Origin: CAYNFR01 sp964616755
GTDB taxonomy: Bacteria; Bacteroidota; Bacteroidia; Chitinophagales; Saprospiraceae
Direction of reading: 5' to 3'
Assembly: GCA_964616755.1 (NCBI GenBank)
Contig: CAZTSI010000008.1
Coordinates: 1 to 64,000, forward strand
DNA: 64,000 bases
Shown: positions 26,732 through 35,786 of the stretch, one piece after another
Numbering within the stretch: position 1 is the first letter of the stretch
How the letters are laid out: each line of letters begins with the position of its first letter
Position numbers and translations under genes: made by a program
Notes under the pieces: generated by a model
The model's input: the letters and a program-made list of their open reading frames with translations, nothing else
What the model was told of the DNA's origin: nothing
The model's database searches: none

Positions 26732-28096
26732 TTATAGTTGGGCATGAATTAACGAAGCAATTTTCTCTGCGCTTTCAATCGTGTGCGACTCTGCGTACAC
26801 GCGAATAATAGGCTCTGTATTGGATCTTCTAAGATGAGCCCAGCCTCCTTCAAAGTATATTTTGACTCCGTCTGTGGTGTCAATTTCGTTAGTTGAAAAC
26901 TTCTGCGCCAAAGTGCTTAATAATTGCTCAATATCTGTATCATCTGTCAGCTCAATTTTGTCTTTAATGATATAGTAATTTTCAAATTTATCTCTGTAGG
27001 TGGACAAATCAATATTGTGATGTGCCAATGCACTTAGCAATAATGCCACACCCGCTAATGCATCGCGGCCGTAGTGAAGGGCAGGGTAGATAACTCCACC
27101 ATTTCCTTCTCCACCAATAACGGCATTGGTTTGTTTCATTGCGGCAACGACATTAACTTCGCCTACTGCTGAAGCCCTGTAACTACCACCTCGTTGTTCA
27201 GTGACCTTGCGTAGCATTAAAGTAGATGAAAGGTTTGACACAGTGTTTCCACCACTTAAACTTAAAATCCAATCGGCAACCATTACGAGAGTATATTCTT
27301 CGCCACAATACCGTCCATTATTATCAACAAAAGCTAAACGATCTACATCTGGGTCCACGGCAATTCCTACATCTGCCTTTTGCGCAATCACTGCTTGAAT
27401 CAAGTCTTGTAAGTGATGTTCGAGGGGTTCTGGATTATGGCTAAATGCACCGAGCGGTTTTTCATTGATGACGATCACTTCGCAATCTAAAGGCAAGAGT
27501 AGTTGTTTCATCGCTTGGCCTCCCGAAGAATTGATGGCATCTACAATCACTCTAAACTTACGCGATTTTATCAAGGAAGGTTTGACATGAGGAGCTTTGA
27601 AGATAGCCTCGACGTGACGTTCTAACGCTCCTTCAACAAACGTTAACTTTCCTAACTTATGGACTTCGGCAAACGCGAATTTCTTATTGTCGGCAATATT
27701 CAAAAGCTGATCACCGACGCGGCTATTGATACATTCGCCAGCGGCATTTAGAAATTTAAGGGCGTTCCATTGCTCTGGATTATGGCTAGCAGTAATGATG
27801 ATGCCTCCATGCGCTTTTTGGTGCACAACTTCCATTTCTACTGTTGGGGTAGTTGAAAGTTCTAAAGATAAAACATCAATTCCTTGCATAAGCAGCGTAT
27901 TGATTACAAGCGCTTGCACCAATGGGCCTGATATTCTGCCGTCTCTGCCCACCACCATCTTTGGTCGATCTTCTTTATCTAATAACAACATGCCATAGGC
28001 GGCGGTCATTTCTACGATATCTATTGGGGTTAAATTTTTGGCGACCTGCCCTCCTATTGTCCCACGCATACCTGAAATTGACTTAATAAGGGTCAT
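26732..28096 (-). CDS. glmM: phosphoglucosamine mutase
   Basis: A 454-residue phosphohexomutase that converts glucosamine 6-phosphate to glucosamine 1-phosphate for UDP-GlcNAc. The phospho-Ser loop is IITASHNPEQWNALKF, the metal loop is AVDPDVDRLAF, and the sugar-binding loop is GGEGNGGVI. The C-terminal phosphate-binding RRSNTEPIIRVYAE is intact. I chose the ATG at 28096 (MTLIKSISGMRGT); the in-frame codons up to 28171 run into the promoter and the divergent PAP2 gene. Bacteroidota GlmM of this type could also act on mannose or glucose phosphates. Confidence 0.9.
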   Translation of the reverse strand: MTLIKSISGMRGTIGGQVAKNLTPIDIVEMTAAYGMLLLDKEDRPKMVVGRDGRISGPLVQALVINTLLMQGIDVLSLELSTTPTVEMEVVHQKAHGGIIITASHNPEQWNALKFLNAAGECINSRVGDQLLNIADNKKFAFAEVHKLGKLTFVEGALERHVEAIFKAPHVKPSLIKSRKFRVIVDAINSSGGQAMKQLLLPLDCEVIVINEKPLGAFSHNPEPLEHHLQDLIQAVIAQKADVGIAVDPDVDRLAFVDNNGRYCGEEYTLVMVADWILSLSGGNTVSNLSSTLMLRKVTEQRGGSYRASAVGEVNVVAAMKQTNAVIGGEGNGGVIYPALHYGRDALAGVALLLSALAHHNIDLSTYRDKFENYYIIKDKIELTDDTDIEQLLSTLAQKFSTNEIDTTDGVKIYFEGGWAHLRRSNTEPIIRVYAESHTIESAEKIASLIHAQL

Positions 28097-28117
28097 CTGT
28101 TTTTGTTGTTTAGAGAG

Positions 28118-28125
28118 CAAAGGTA
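28118..28125 (-). promoter_or_regulatory. candidate -7 element for the glmM run
   Basis: The minus strand reads TACCTTTG here, a full match to the Bacteroidota -7 element TAnnTTTG, about 22 bp before the glmM start. A clear -33 TTTG is not seen at the proper distance, so the call is tentative. Confidence 0.4.
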
Positions 28126-28161
28126 AGAAAGGCGTATGTTTGAGGACTATAAATAGTTGCT

Positions 28162-28752
28162 TTGGAAACAATTTTAGATTGGGATCATCAACTTTTCGAG
28201 TTGATCAATCAAATTTCATCAAACAATACTCTTTCAAAAGTTCTTGTTCTGGCAAGAAATATGTTTACTTGGTATCCATTCTACATATTTATTATCGCCA
28301 GTCTACTAAATTATTTTCGTCCATTGTCCAAGGGCTTATGGATTGTTTTAGTAACGGTGGCGATGATTATTTTCTCAGATAGTTTGAACAGTCGCATTCT
28401 AAAGACGATTATTGCAAGAGAAAGACCATGTAATACTTTAGAGCTTCAAGATTCGATCACGTTGCGTGCATCATGTGGGGTTGCGTATTCGTTCCCCTCT
28501 TCTCATGCTGTAAATCATGGTGCCCTTTCTTTTTTTCTGATGATGATCTGTTGGGGAAGCTATAGGTTTGCGATCAGGGCTTTATTAGGCCTTTGGCTAT
28601 TTCTAACTTGCCTGGGCCAAGTACATGTAGGTGTTCATTTTCCGTTAGATGTGTTAGCTGGGGCTCTTTTGGGAGCCTCGATAGCACGTATTTGGTACAA
28701 AAGCCTTTATAAAAGGCTGATTACTCTGTACATCGATAATCGCCCAACTTGA
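28162..28752 (+). CDS. PAP2 family membrane phosphatase
   Basis: A 196-residue protein with about five membrane segments and the three phosphatase motifs. These are KTIIARERPC (K-x6-RP type), SFPSSHAVNHGA (PSGH-like, with Ser-Ser-His) and GQVHVGVHFPLDVLAG (SRxxxxxHxxxD-like, here Gln-Val-His...His...Asp). It should dephosphorylate undecaprenyl pyrophosphate or a phospholipid intermediate. TTG at 28162 is the start that gives the family-typical N-terminus. Its 3' end overlaps the giant gene by 32 bp, convergently. Confidence 0.88.
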   Translation: METILDWDHQLFELINQISSNNTLSKVLVLARNMFTWYPFYIFIIASLLNYFRPLSKGLWIVLVTVAMIIFSDSLNSRILKTIIARERPCNTLELQDSITLRASCGVAYSFPSSHAVNHGALSFFLMMICWGSYRFAIRALLGLWLFLTCLGQVHVGVHFPLDVLAGALLGASIARIWYKSLYKRLITLYIDNRPT

Positions 28753-31700
28753 TACCTTGCAAATGAACTAGAGCACTGAGTTTGTTTTCGACTGTTAATG
28801 GTGCGCACACAGCGGCACTGACTTGTGGTCTTACCGGAAATACATCCCTATTCACAAACGCCCAGGAAATATTGCTTGGATAGCTCTGTCGATTGCCTAA
28901 TAACACATTTCTCATCAATACTAAGTCTGCTCCGCTGATGTTTCCTGAGAGATTTACATCTCCTGCCAAAAGATCTTCTGCACAAGATCGCGCCAATCCA
29001 AGGATTGTTAGTTGCCCTCTTACGATATCTGATACTGTTAGGTCGATCACTGGTGATTCATTTCGAATCACACAAACCTCATTGACATCGCTAACCTTAA
29101 TATTTGACATTAAGTTGATGACAGAATCCGTCTGAGAAAAGCTTATAGGCATGGTGGAATTATCATTCATCACTAAATAAACCGAATCAATCCTCAACGT
29201 CGCTGAATCTCTCCCGACGACAGTCATTCGGAGCATTGTATCTAAAATCGCATCTGGATCAAGGGGAACTGTAAAATCATAGCTATCAGAACATCCTGTT
29301 TGATTTCTAACTGTGACGGTATATCTACCAGCTCTTAAACTATCAGCCATTATTCCTACATCGCCGTTTGACCACACATAACTGAGGCTATCTGAACAAC
29401 TCGTTAATGATACGGAAATAGAGCCTGTGCGCGTGCCGTCATCAGGCAGGATCGTGGCGGCAACAAATCTGCTTACGCGAATATTGTTTAATTGTATCGT
29501 TTGTTCCCTAGTAAAACTTGTATCACGACAGGCGCTGCTAAATTGGTAAATACGTCTAAGTTCGGTCTGATTACAATTGATCGTATCATTGGCAAAGTAG
29601 ATAGAATCAAGAGTAATGTCACAATTGAGGGGTATATTATCCACAGGAATGCTTGGGATGTCTTCTACACATACATTAGAAAGAGTCACTAAAGCGCGTA
29701 CCTGAATGGCCGCAATATCAGCTCCTAATATGGTAATGATTTGTTCGCAACTATCTGCTTTATTGCCTCCGAGGTACGCAAACCAGATGCGTCGTGTCAC
29801 CTCATTTGCTGGGCAGGCTGATACGACTATGTCCTCATATCGTAAACTATCATACCCTACAATATTTGCTTCGCCGGTCAATTCGAGTGATATCTCTGTG
29901 CCACACATTAAAGTAACGTCAATTGGACAATCTAGACTCCTAAACGTGGTATCAATTTGTGGAACGAAAAATGAATAAATCGTCTCACAACCAGAGGCTG
30001 CACGAACCGTGACGACATATTCGCCACTGGCTAGACTGTCAATTCGGCTGCCTAATTGGTCATTTGACCATACAAAACTTAAACTATCTGAAGCTATACA
30101 GCCTGTCAAAAAGACTTCAATGCTACCCGTATTTGATCCAGTATCACCAACGATTCTTGTGCTGTCAAGTTTAGCTATAATCAGATCCGTTGCTAGGATG
30201 GTTTGGCTTATGGTAAGGATTGTATCCAAACACTGGCTTGATACGCTAACCGTTCGTGTGCCAATGACAGCTGAACAGGTAATACTATCAAAACTTATAG
30301 AATCAGAGATCATTGTAAAGCCACATCCTAATGTCAACTCCGTTTGCGCAATAGCGCGTATGTCTTCAACACAACCAACCGTTGCTATTCTTAAGGTGTC
30401 CGGGAAGTCGGTGAGAATGGCTGCAGTTATATCTGGGGCTTTGCGTGTAATGGTTTGTGTACAAGAGTCCCGCGCTTGGCCATCGCGATAGGCGATGTAT
30501 GTCCGGCGGAATAATTGGTCTGTCGGACAATCTTGAAGAACCGTATCTTCAAAACTCAGGCTATCATATCCGATGAGAATAGGACTTTGAAATGGTAAAT
30601 TGGCAACATCTATATCACATCCCACGGTGCTATTAGGCGCACAGATGATGGACAACTGCATCGTATCCATCATTCCACTTACCTCAAAACTAAAGGTATC
30701 CGTGCATAAGAGATCATTTGTAACCACCAGGTTATAAATACCTGCCGTCAAGCCTACGATGGCGGTATCCATGCCTCCATTCGACCAGAGATAGTTCAAT
30801 TGACCATCTACGCATGCAGGATCTAAGATGATTCGACCTGAGGCACTACCCGTGTCAGGCTCAATAATAACTGAGGCAAAATCGACTACTGCTGGGTTAT
30901 TAGAAATGAGTATGGATCGTATCATAATCGAGGTGTCACGACATTGGTCGCCAAATGTCCACGATGCCTCCCACACTTTTCGAGCACAAGTATTTTCGAT
31001 AAATTCAAAAGTGATGCTATCTATTCCAATATTACAAGGCAGATTTAGTCCTTCTAAAATGGGATCATTTAACGAAGTCAAGCAAATGCCATCAAACTCT
31101 AAGGTGTCGATCGTCATAAAATCTTCAAACAAATCTACTTCGACAGTAATCAACTGCACGCATGTGTCAGCTGGCACGGACAAACTATCAGAACTAGCAA
31201 TCCATGTTCTTTGTATTATAATATCCGCCGGACATTCTTGAAGAAAAGAGTCGACAAAAGTAACCAGATTGTAGCCTCTTACTATAGGTAATCCAGTAAA
31301 ATTGGGCGATATCAAGACATTACAGTTGATTGTTGTATCGGGTGGACATATCAAACCAAAATCATCTCTGACTAACTGGATCACGAAATTAATAGAGTCA
31401 GAACATCCTCGAGGACTAGTTACAACAACGTTATATTCGCCGGCTACCAAATTGTTTGCTGTCAATGTCGAATCTCCGTTTGACCAGCTTATGGAAAAAT
31501 CTCCTGTACAAGATTCTATTTCCAGTTGAATAGAACCATTGCCAGTTCCATTATCAGCGGTAATGGTAAAATCGTCAACATTGAAATCTTGAGGGTGAGT
31601 GATCGACACGACCTGATCTATACGTAAATTACTGTCTTCACAAGCCGAGCTAAGGTGAAAACTCCTAATGACTTGTGAAATATCGCAGCCAAAAGCAATA

Positions 31701-33175
31701 GCTCCATAAGAAACACTATCTAAGCTCAAGCCACATGCAACTGGAAAACTGTCTTGTGGAATATCATTGAGGCCAAAGTCGCAAGGCAATTCGACAACAA
31801 CTGTATCTCTGATTGACAACGCATCAAAACTATTGGGCTGCAGGCTTATTTGTTGCACGCAGGTATCAGTTAGTTCGCCTCGGACAGCGATCCATTGTCG
31901 AACAATTACAAACATGCCATGGCAACCAGGAGAGGTCAAATCACTAAATGAAAGGGTGACTGTAGAGTCCACCATAGGCATTCCAGCTAACTCTGGTGTA
32001 GGAATTACATCACAAAAGAAGCTCGTATCCGCGGGGCAAGTCAAGATTAAAGATGGCTCCTGTGTAGTGTCAATTATAAAGCCTGGACTTTTAGCATACA
32101 TGATGGTGCCATTGCTTGGGTTCGCCAGACGTCGATATACTGCAATATGAGCAAGACCAGTAGAATCTATCGCAAGCGAGGTTTGTTGACCTAGGTTTTG
32201 ATTTTGCAAACTTAAGTTAAGCACCGTGTCGATTTGCCAATTGGCATTCACTCGTTGACCGTATTTTACCAGTTTTCGATTAGAATAGGCGATATGAAGT
32301 CGGTTGTTGCGATCTTTCTTCAAATCTACTATCGCCCTTGCGCCTGTCATTGAGCCCGTATTGAGCTGATCAACATTATCTAAGGTCGTGTGTGTCCAAG
32401 TTCCGTTTCTCTTATGAGCCACACGAATTTGTCCAAATTGCTCCCACACACTGCCAGTCCGGCTTCCTTGGTAATAAGCGATGAAAACCTCGCCGTCTAT
32501 CAGCTCCAAACTGGGGAAAATAGCATTCGTTCCTAATGTATCAATGACCCATTCATTATTAGTTCTATGGGCGTAATAGAGGGTAGACTGCTCATCAACG
32601 AAGTAACTGACATGCACTTCACCATTTTGATCGATACCGATATCGGTGCCAAATTGATACATCGCATTTACATCAGTTATGGTGCTAACTGTCCATGATT
32701 GTCCATCATAAAATGCATATTCCACTCCACCAGATCCATCTGTCGAGACAGTATGAATATTTCCTGAGGCATCTAAAGCCATCGTGCCATCCCAGCCATC
32801 ATGGCCTGTGCTTTCTACAAATTCGATCAGCCAAGCATTGTTCATCTTGCGAGCTACAGCCAAATCACCACCATTCGTCAGATGATCATGATAAGCGATG
32901 ATGGGCACGCCGCTGTTGTTTACGGCCAAATCGAGAGGTCCATAGAAATAACCTTCACTGACCAATTCTTCCATGCCCACACCATTATTGACGGATATCA
33001 ATTTTACATATCCATCGGTTGTACTTTCGCGCATGGATGCTATATAAATGCGACCGTCCGGCGCTATTTCAATGTTGGGCTTAATGCCAGATCCAACATC
33101 ACTGAATACCCAATCTTGGGCGGTAATAGTGGTCATACAAAGCATCAGAACAAATAGCGGAAGGTTCTTTATCAT
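28721..33175 (-). CDS. giant secreted modular protein with four HYR/SprB-like repeat modules and a dockerin-like tail
   Basis: A 1484-residue exported protein with a signal peptide (1-19). Residues 20-370 contain WD/propeller-like segments (IEIAPDGRIYI and LAIDSTGLAHI types). From about residue 380 the sequence is four tandem modules of roughly 232 residues starting near 380, 610, 844 and 1082. Each begins with CPxDT...C, continues with a Cys-containing RxWIAxxxxxxDxCxQ block, and ends in a SprB-type WSNGD...LxAGxYxVxV...GCxD strand set. Near 1393-1425 the segment AGDVNLSGNISGADLVLMRN resembles a dockerin/Ca-binding repeat. I see no clear type IX C-terminal sorting domain. It is probably a cell-surface or extracellular adhesin-like protein. 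Confidence 0.85.
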   Translation of the reverse strand: MIKNLPLFVLMLCMTTITAQDWVFSDVGSGIKPNIEIAPDGRIYIASMRESTTDGYVKLISVNNGVGMEELVSEGYFYGPLDLAVNNSGVPIIAYHDHLTNGGDLAVARKMNNAWLIEFVESTGHDGWDGTMALDASGNIHTVSTDGSGGVEYAFYDGQSWTVSTITDVNAMYQFGTDIGIDQNGEVHVSYFVDEQSTLYYAHRTNNEWVIDTLGTNAIFPSLELIDGEVFIAYYQGSRTGSVWEQFGQIRVAHKRNGTWTHTTLDNVDQLNTGSMTGARAIVDLKKDRNNRLHIAYSNRKLVKYGQRVNANWQIDTVLNLSLQNQNLGQQTSLAIDSTGLAHIAVYRRLANPSNGTIMYAKSPGFIIDTTQEPSLILTCPADTSFFCDVIPTPELAGMPMVDSTVTLSFSDLTSPGCHGMFVIVRQWIAVRGELTDTCVQQISLQPNSFDALSIRDTVVVELPCDFGLNDIPQDSFPVACGLSLDSVSYGAIAFGCDISQVIRSFHLSSACEDSNLRIDQVVSITHPQDFNVDDFTITADNGTGNGSIQLEIESCTGDFSISWSNGDSTLTANNLVAGEYNVVVTSPRGCSDSINFVIQLVRDDFGLICPPDTTINCNVLISPNFTGLPIVRGYNLVTFVDSFLQECPADIIIQRTWIASSDSLSVPADTCVQLITVEVDLFEDFMTIDTLEFDGICLTSLNDPILEGLNLPCNIGIDSITFEFIENTCARKVWEASWTFGDQCRDTSIMIRSILISNNPAVVDFASVIIEPDTGSASGRIILDPACVDGQLNYLWSNGGMDTAIVGLTAGIYNLVVTNDLLCTDTFSFEVSGMMDTMQLSIICAPNSTVGCDIDVANLPFQSPILIGYDSLSFEDTVLQDCPTDQLFRRTYIAYRDGQARDSCTQTITRKAPDITAAILTDFPDTLRIATVGCVEDIRAIAQTELTLGCGFTMISDSISFDSITCSAVIGTRTVSVSSQCLDTILTISQTILATDLIIAKLDSTRIVGDTGSNTGSIEVFLTGCIASDSLSFVWSNDQLGSRIDSLASGEYVVTVRAASGCETIYSFFVPQIDTTFRSLDCPIDVTLMCGTEISLELTGEANIVGYDSLRYEDIVVSACPANEVTRRIWFAYLGGNKADSCEQIITILGADIAAIQVRALVTLSNVCVEDIPSIPVDNIPLNCDITLDSIYFANDTINCNQTELRRIYQFSSACRDTSFTREQTIQLNNIRVSRFVAATILPDDGTRTGSISVSLTSCSDSLSYVWSNGDVGIMADSLRAGRYTVTVRNQTGCSDSYDFTVPLDPDAILDTMLRMTVVGRDSATLRIDSVYLVMNDNSTMPISFSQTDSVINLMSNIKVSDVNEVCVIRNESPVIDLTVSDIVRGQLTILGLARSCAEDLLAGDVNLSGNISGADLVLMRNVLLGNRQSYPSNISWAFVNRDVFPVRPQVSAAVCAPLTVENKLSALVHLQGIKLGDYRCTE

Positions 33176-33330
33176 GTCTTCAAATCTTTGTTGGGTTAGG
33201 TGCGCAAAGATAAAAGTAAAGTTGACGACAAAGAGAAAGTACTCTAGAAAATAGATTTATAGGGAAACCCCCTAGTAATGACCAAGTAACAAATGAAGGT
33301 TTTTAAGTATGTGTTCTAACCGATAAATCG

Positions 33331-33924
33331 TTAGAGACTATAATTCTTTCCTACATCGCTTAATGGTATACATCCTTGATACGGCCCTGGGATTGGGTCA
33401 TACATTAATACTTCTGTGCCAATTCTTTGGGATGAAAAATACCCCCATAACGCCATAGATTTAAACGAACGATAGAAACCTACGTCTACAACAGGGCCTA
33501 CCTCAGTGCCCCAAACTTTTCGGTTAAACTTAGGTGCATTTGCTTCTTCTTCTTTTAAGACATGTTCTCTTTGAATCGTTGATAACGCTACAAAACGATC
33601 ACCGTAATTCTGGACACATTTTTTATCAAATTCTGCGATGCTTGAACGAAAGTTGTCCTTGCCTTTTTCATCATACAATTGATCTATGACGAGATCAATA
33701 AACAAATCCACTTTCATATCAAGTCCTCCGGGGGTTGATGTTGTTGGTAGAATCATATCGACTAGTGAAGACACTAGTACTGCTTCATCCATTGTCAGAA
33801 TACGTGGTATCCAATCGATTCGCGCCTTTTCTCGACAAGATTGAAACATTGTTATCAATGATGCCGAAAGGGTACTAGTAGCGGCGACGAGTGCTGATTT
33901 CTTGATAGCTTCTCTACGGTTCAT
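33331..33924 (-). CDS. gluconate 2-dehydrogenase subunit 3 family protein
   Basis: A 197-residue partner subunit of membrane-associated GMC dehydrogenases. It starts MNRREAIKKSALVAA (two Arg, then a hydrophobic stretch), which looks like a Tat-type signal, and has a Cys at residue 30 (FQSC) that could be a lipid anchor. TSTPGGLDMKVDLFIDLVIDQL is the family's typical central segment. It lies 3 bp after the GMC gene, so the two are one unit and probably exported together. The cytochrome c subunit of this enzyme class is not adjacent. Confidence 0.88.
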   Translation of the reverse strand: MNRREAIKKSALVAATSTLSASLITMFQSCREKARIDWIPRILTMDEAVLVSSLVDMILPTTSTPGGLDMKVDLFIDLVIDQLYDEKGKDNFRSSIAEFDKKCVQNYGDRFVALSTIQREHVLKEEEANAPKFNRKVWGTEVGPVVDVGFYRSFKSMALWGYFSSQRIGTEVLMYDPIPGPYQGCIPLSDVGKNYSL

Positions 33925-33927
33925 TGC

Positions 33928-35637
33928 TTACAAATTTTGCTTTTTTAGTTCTACAATGGCGTGGTTGGCTGCACGAGCAGTAATGGCCATATATGTCAAC
34001 GACGGATTAACACAAGAATTAGAAGTCATACATGCCCCATCTGTGACAAAAACATTTTTGGCAGCGTGGACTTGGTTGGTGGCGTTTAAAACAGAAGTTT
34101 TTGGATCGCGACCCATTCTAGCAGTACCCATTTCATGTATGCCGTAGCCAGGTTCATGCTGGTTATTAAAACTAACGATCTCTTTCAAGCCGCATTTCTC
34201 CAGCATTTCTTGCGCATCTACTTGAATCTGCTGATTGAGGGCTTTTTCATTTTCCTTATATTCGCAGTCAATAGCCAAAGAAGCTTGGCCCCATTTATCG
34301 ACATTTTCCTTATCCAGATATACTTTATTATCATGATAGGGAAGGCATTCTGCAAAACCGGTGATGAAAAACTCCCATGGGCCAGGATCGCTAATTAATC
34401 CATCTTTAAAGTCTCCACCAAATCCTTCTTGATTAACTCCTTGACTCCAACCTAGTCTATTTGCCCCGCCTTGATAGCCAAAGCCGCGGACAAATTTATC
34501 AGATTGTGTCTCTTTGTTGATGTTCCAATACCTTGGGATGTAAATGCCATTTGGCCGCCTGCCCTTATAAAATTTATCTTGGTGACCATCAAATATACCC
34601 GATGCCCCGATGCGATAGGTATGATCCATGAGGTTATGTCCTAATTCGCCGCTGTCGTTACCAAAGCCATTTGGAAATCGATCAGAAGTTGAGTTGAGCA
34701 AAATTTGCGTAGAGGAAAGGGCAGAAGCGTTACAAAAAATTATCTTAGCCGAATAATCAATAAACTCGTTGGTCTCGGCATCGACGATGCGAACTCCTGT
34801 TGCTTTACCTTTCTTGTCATCATAAATTATCGAATTGACAATAGAGAAAGGTCGTATCGTCATATTGCCAGTTTTATTGGCTGCCGGTAAAGTCACTGCA
34901 TTGCTGCTAAAATAGGCGCCGTACGGACATCCACGATCGCATCTATTTCTGGATTGACATGTCCCGCGCCCGTTAAGTGGTTCGGTCAAGTGAGCAGCGC
35001 GCCCAATGATTAAATGTCTGCCTTTGAATGTTTTTTCTAAACGGGTTTTAATGTCCTTTTCCACGCAATTTAATTCCATAGGTGGCAAAAAGTGGCTATC
35101 TGGAAGATGAGGCAGTCCAAGCGCCTCGCCGCTGATGCCCGCAAATTTTTCAACGTAGGTATACCAAGGCTCTATATCTTTATAACGTATAGGCCAATCT
35201 ATACCATGCCCATCTTTCGCATTTGCTTCAAAATCTAGGTCACTCCAGCGATAGCATTGTTTGCCCCATATCAGAGACCGACCTCCCATCTGATGTGCAC
35301 GGACCCACAAGAATGGCTTGACTTCGGTGTAAGGATTTTCTGCATCATTGGCATAAAAGTGTTTATTGTTTTCGCCTATAAATCCAGCCCGCCCTGCTTT
35401 ATAGTGCTTGGCTTTATCTTGAGGGCCTATCCCACCTCTGAGCTCAAGATCCCAAGGATCATTATTCATAGTGGGGTAGTCCTTGATGTGCTCTACCATT
35501 CGCCCGCGTTCTAACACCAAGGTTTTTAGCCCCGCCTCACACAATTCTTTGGCAGCCCATCCTCCGCTGATGCCCGAGCCTATGACAATAGCATCGTATG
35601 TCAGATTTTTTTGTGCATCAATATTAAAATTTGCCAT
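33928..35637 (-). CDS. GMC oxidoreductase (gluconate 2-dehydrogenase large subunit-like)
   Basis: A 569-residue flavoprotein of the GMC family. The FAD-binding motif is IVIGSGISGGWAAKEL near residues 17-32. RSLIWGKQCYRWS and a Cys-rich segment CQSRNRCDRGCPYGAYF follow; the latter could bind a metal or form disulfides. The C-terminus has GYGIHEMGTARMG (catalytic-type His) and CVNPSLTYMAI. It oxidises a sugar, sugar acid or alcohol and passes electrons on. It has no signal peptide of its own; export with the subunit 3 protein is likely (inference). Confidence 0.92.
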   Translation of the reverse strand: MANFNIDAQKNLTYDAIVIGSGISGGWAAKELCEAGLKTLVLERGRMVEHIKDYPTMNNDPWDLELRGGIGPQDKAKHYKAGRAGFIGENNKHFYANDAENPYTEVKPFLWVRAHQMGGRSLIWGKQCYRWSDLDFEANAKDGHGIDWPIRYKDIEPWYTYVEKFAGISGEALGLPHLPDSHFLPPMELNCVEKDIKTRLEKTFKGRHLIIGRAAHLTEPLNGRGTCQSRNRCDRGCPYGAYFSSNAVTLPAANKTGNMTIRPFSIVNSIIYDDKKGKATGVRIVDAETNEFIDYSAKIIFCNASALSSTQILLNSTSDRFPNGFGNDSGELGHNLMDHTYRIGASGIFDGHQDKFYKGRRPNGIYIPRYWNINKETQSDKFVRGFGYQGGANRLGWSQGVNQEGFGGDFKDGLISDPGPWEFFITGFAECLPYHDNKVYLDKENVDKWGQASLAIDCEYKENEKALNQQIQVDAQEMLEKCGLKEIVSFNNQHEPGYGIHEMGTARMGRDPKTSVLNATNQVHAAKNVFVTDGACMTSNSCVNPSLTYMAITARAANHAIVELKKQNL

Positions 35638-35727
35638 TGTTATATCTTTAATTGATGCTCAATATAATTACAAAAGCTATCTTGAACAGCATATAAAAAC
35701 ATAATAAATTGTCTTTTCAGCAAGAAC

Positions 35728-35758
35728 TTCGCATGTATAGACAATCTACCTATATTTG
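35728..35758 (+). promoter_or_regulatory. candidate ffh promoter
   Basis: TATATTTG (35751-35758) matches the Bacteroidota -7 element TAnnTTTG. TTCG at 35728-35731, with a 19-bp spacer, is a near match to the -33 TTTG. The element lies 28 bp before the ffh start. Confidence 0.5.
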
Positions 35759-35786
35759 CAGGCTTCAATAAAACAAGGATTCAAGA

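Noticed and set aside
30009..30491. 160-codon plus-strand frame, and similar frames across 28.9-33.2 kb
   Set aside because: All are antisense shadows of the 1484-residue repeat protein, whose repetitive codon use opens long frames.
28721..33175. CRISPR-like or tandem DNA repeats within the giant gene
   Set aside because: Repetition is at protein level with diverged DNA; there are no short identical repeats with spacers.
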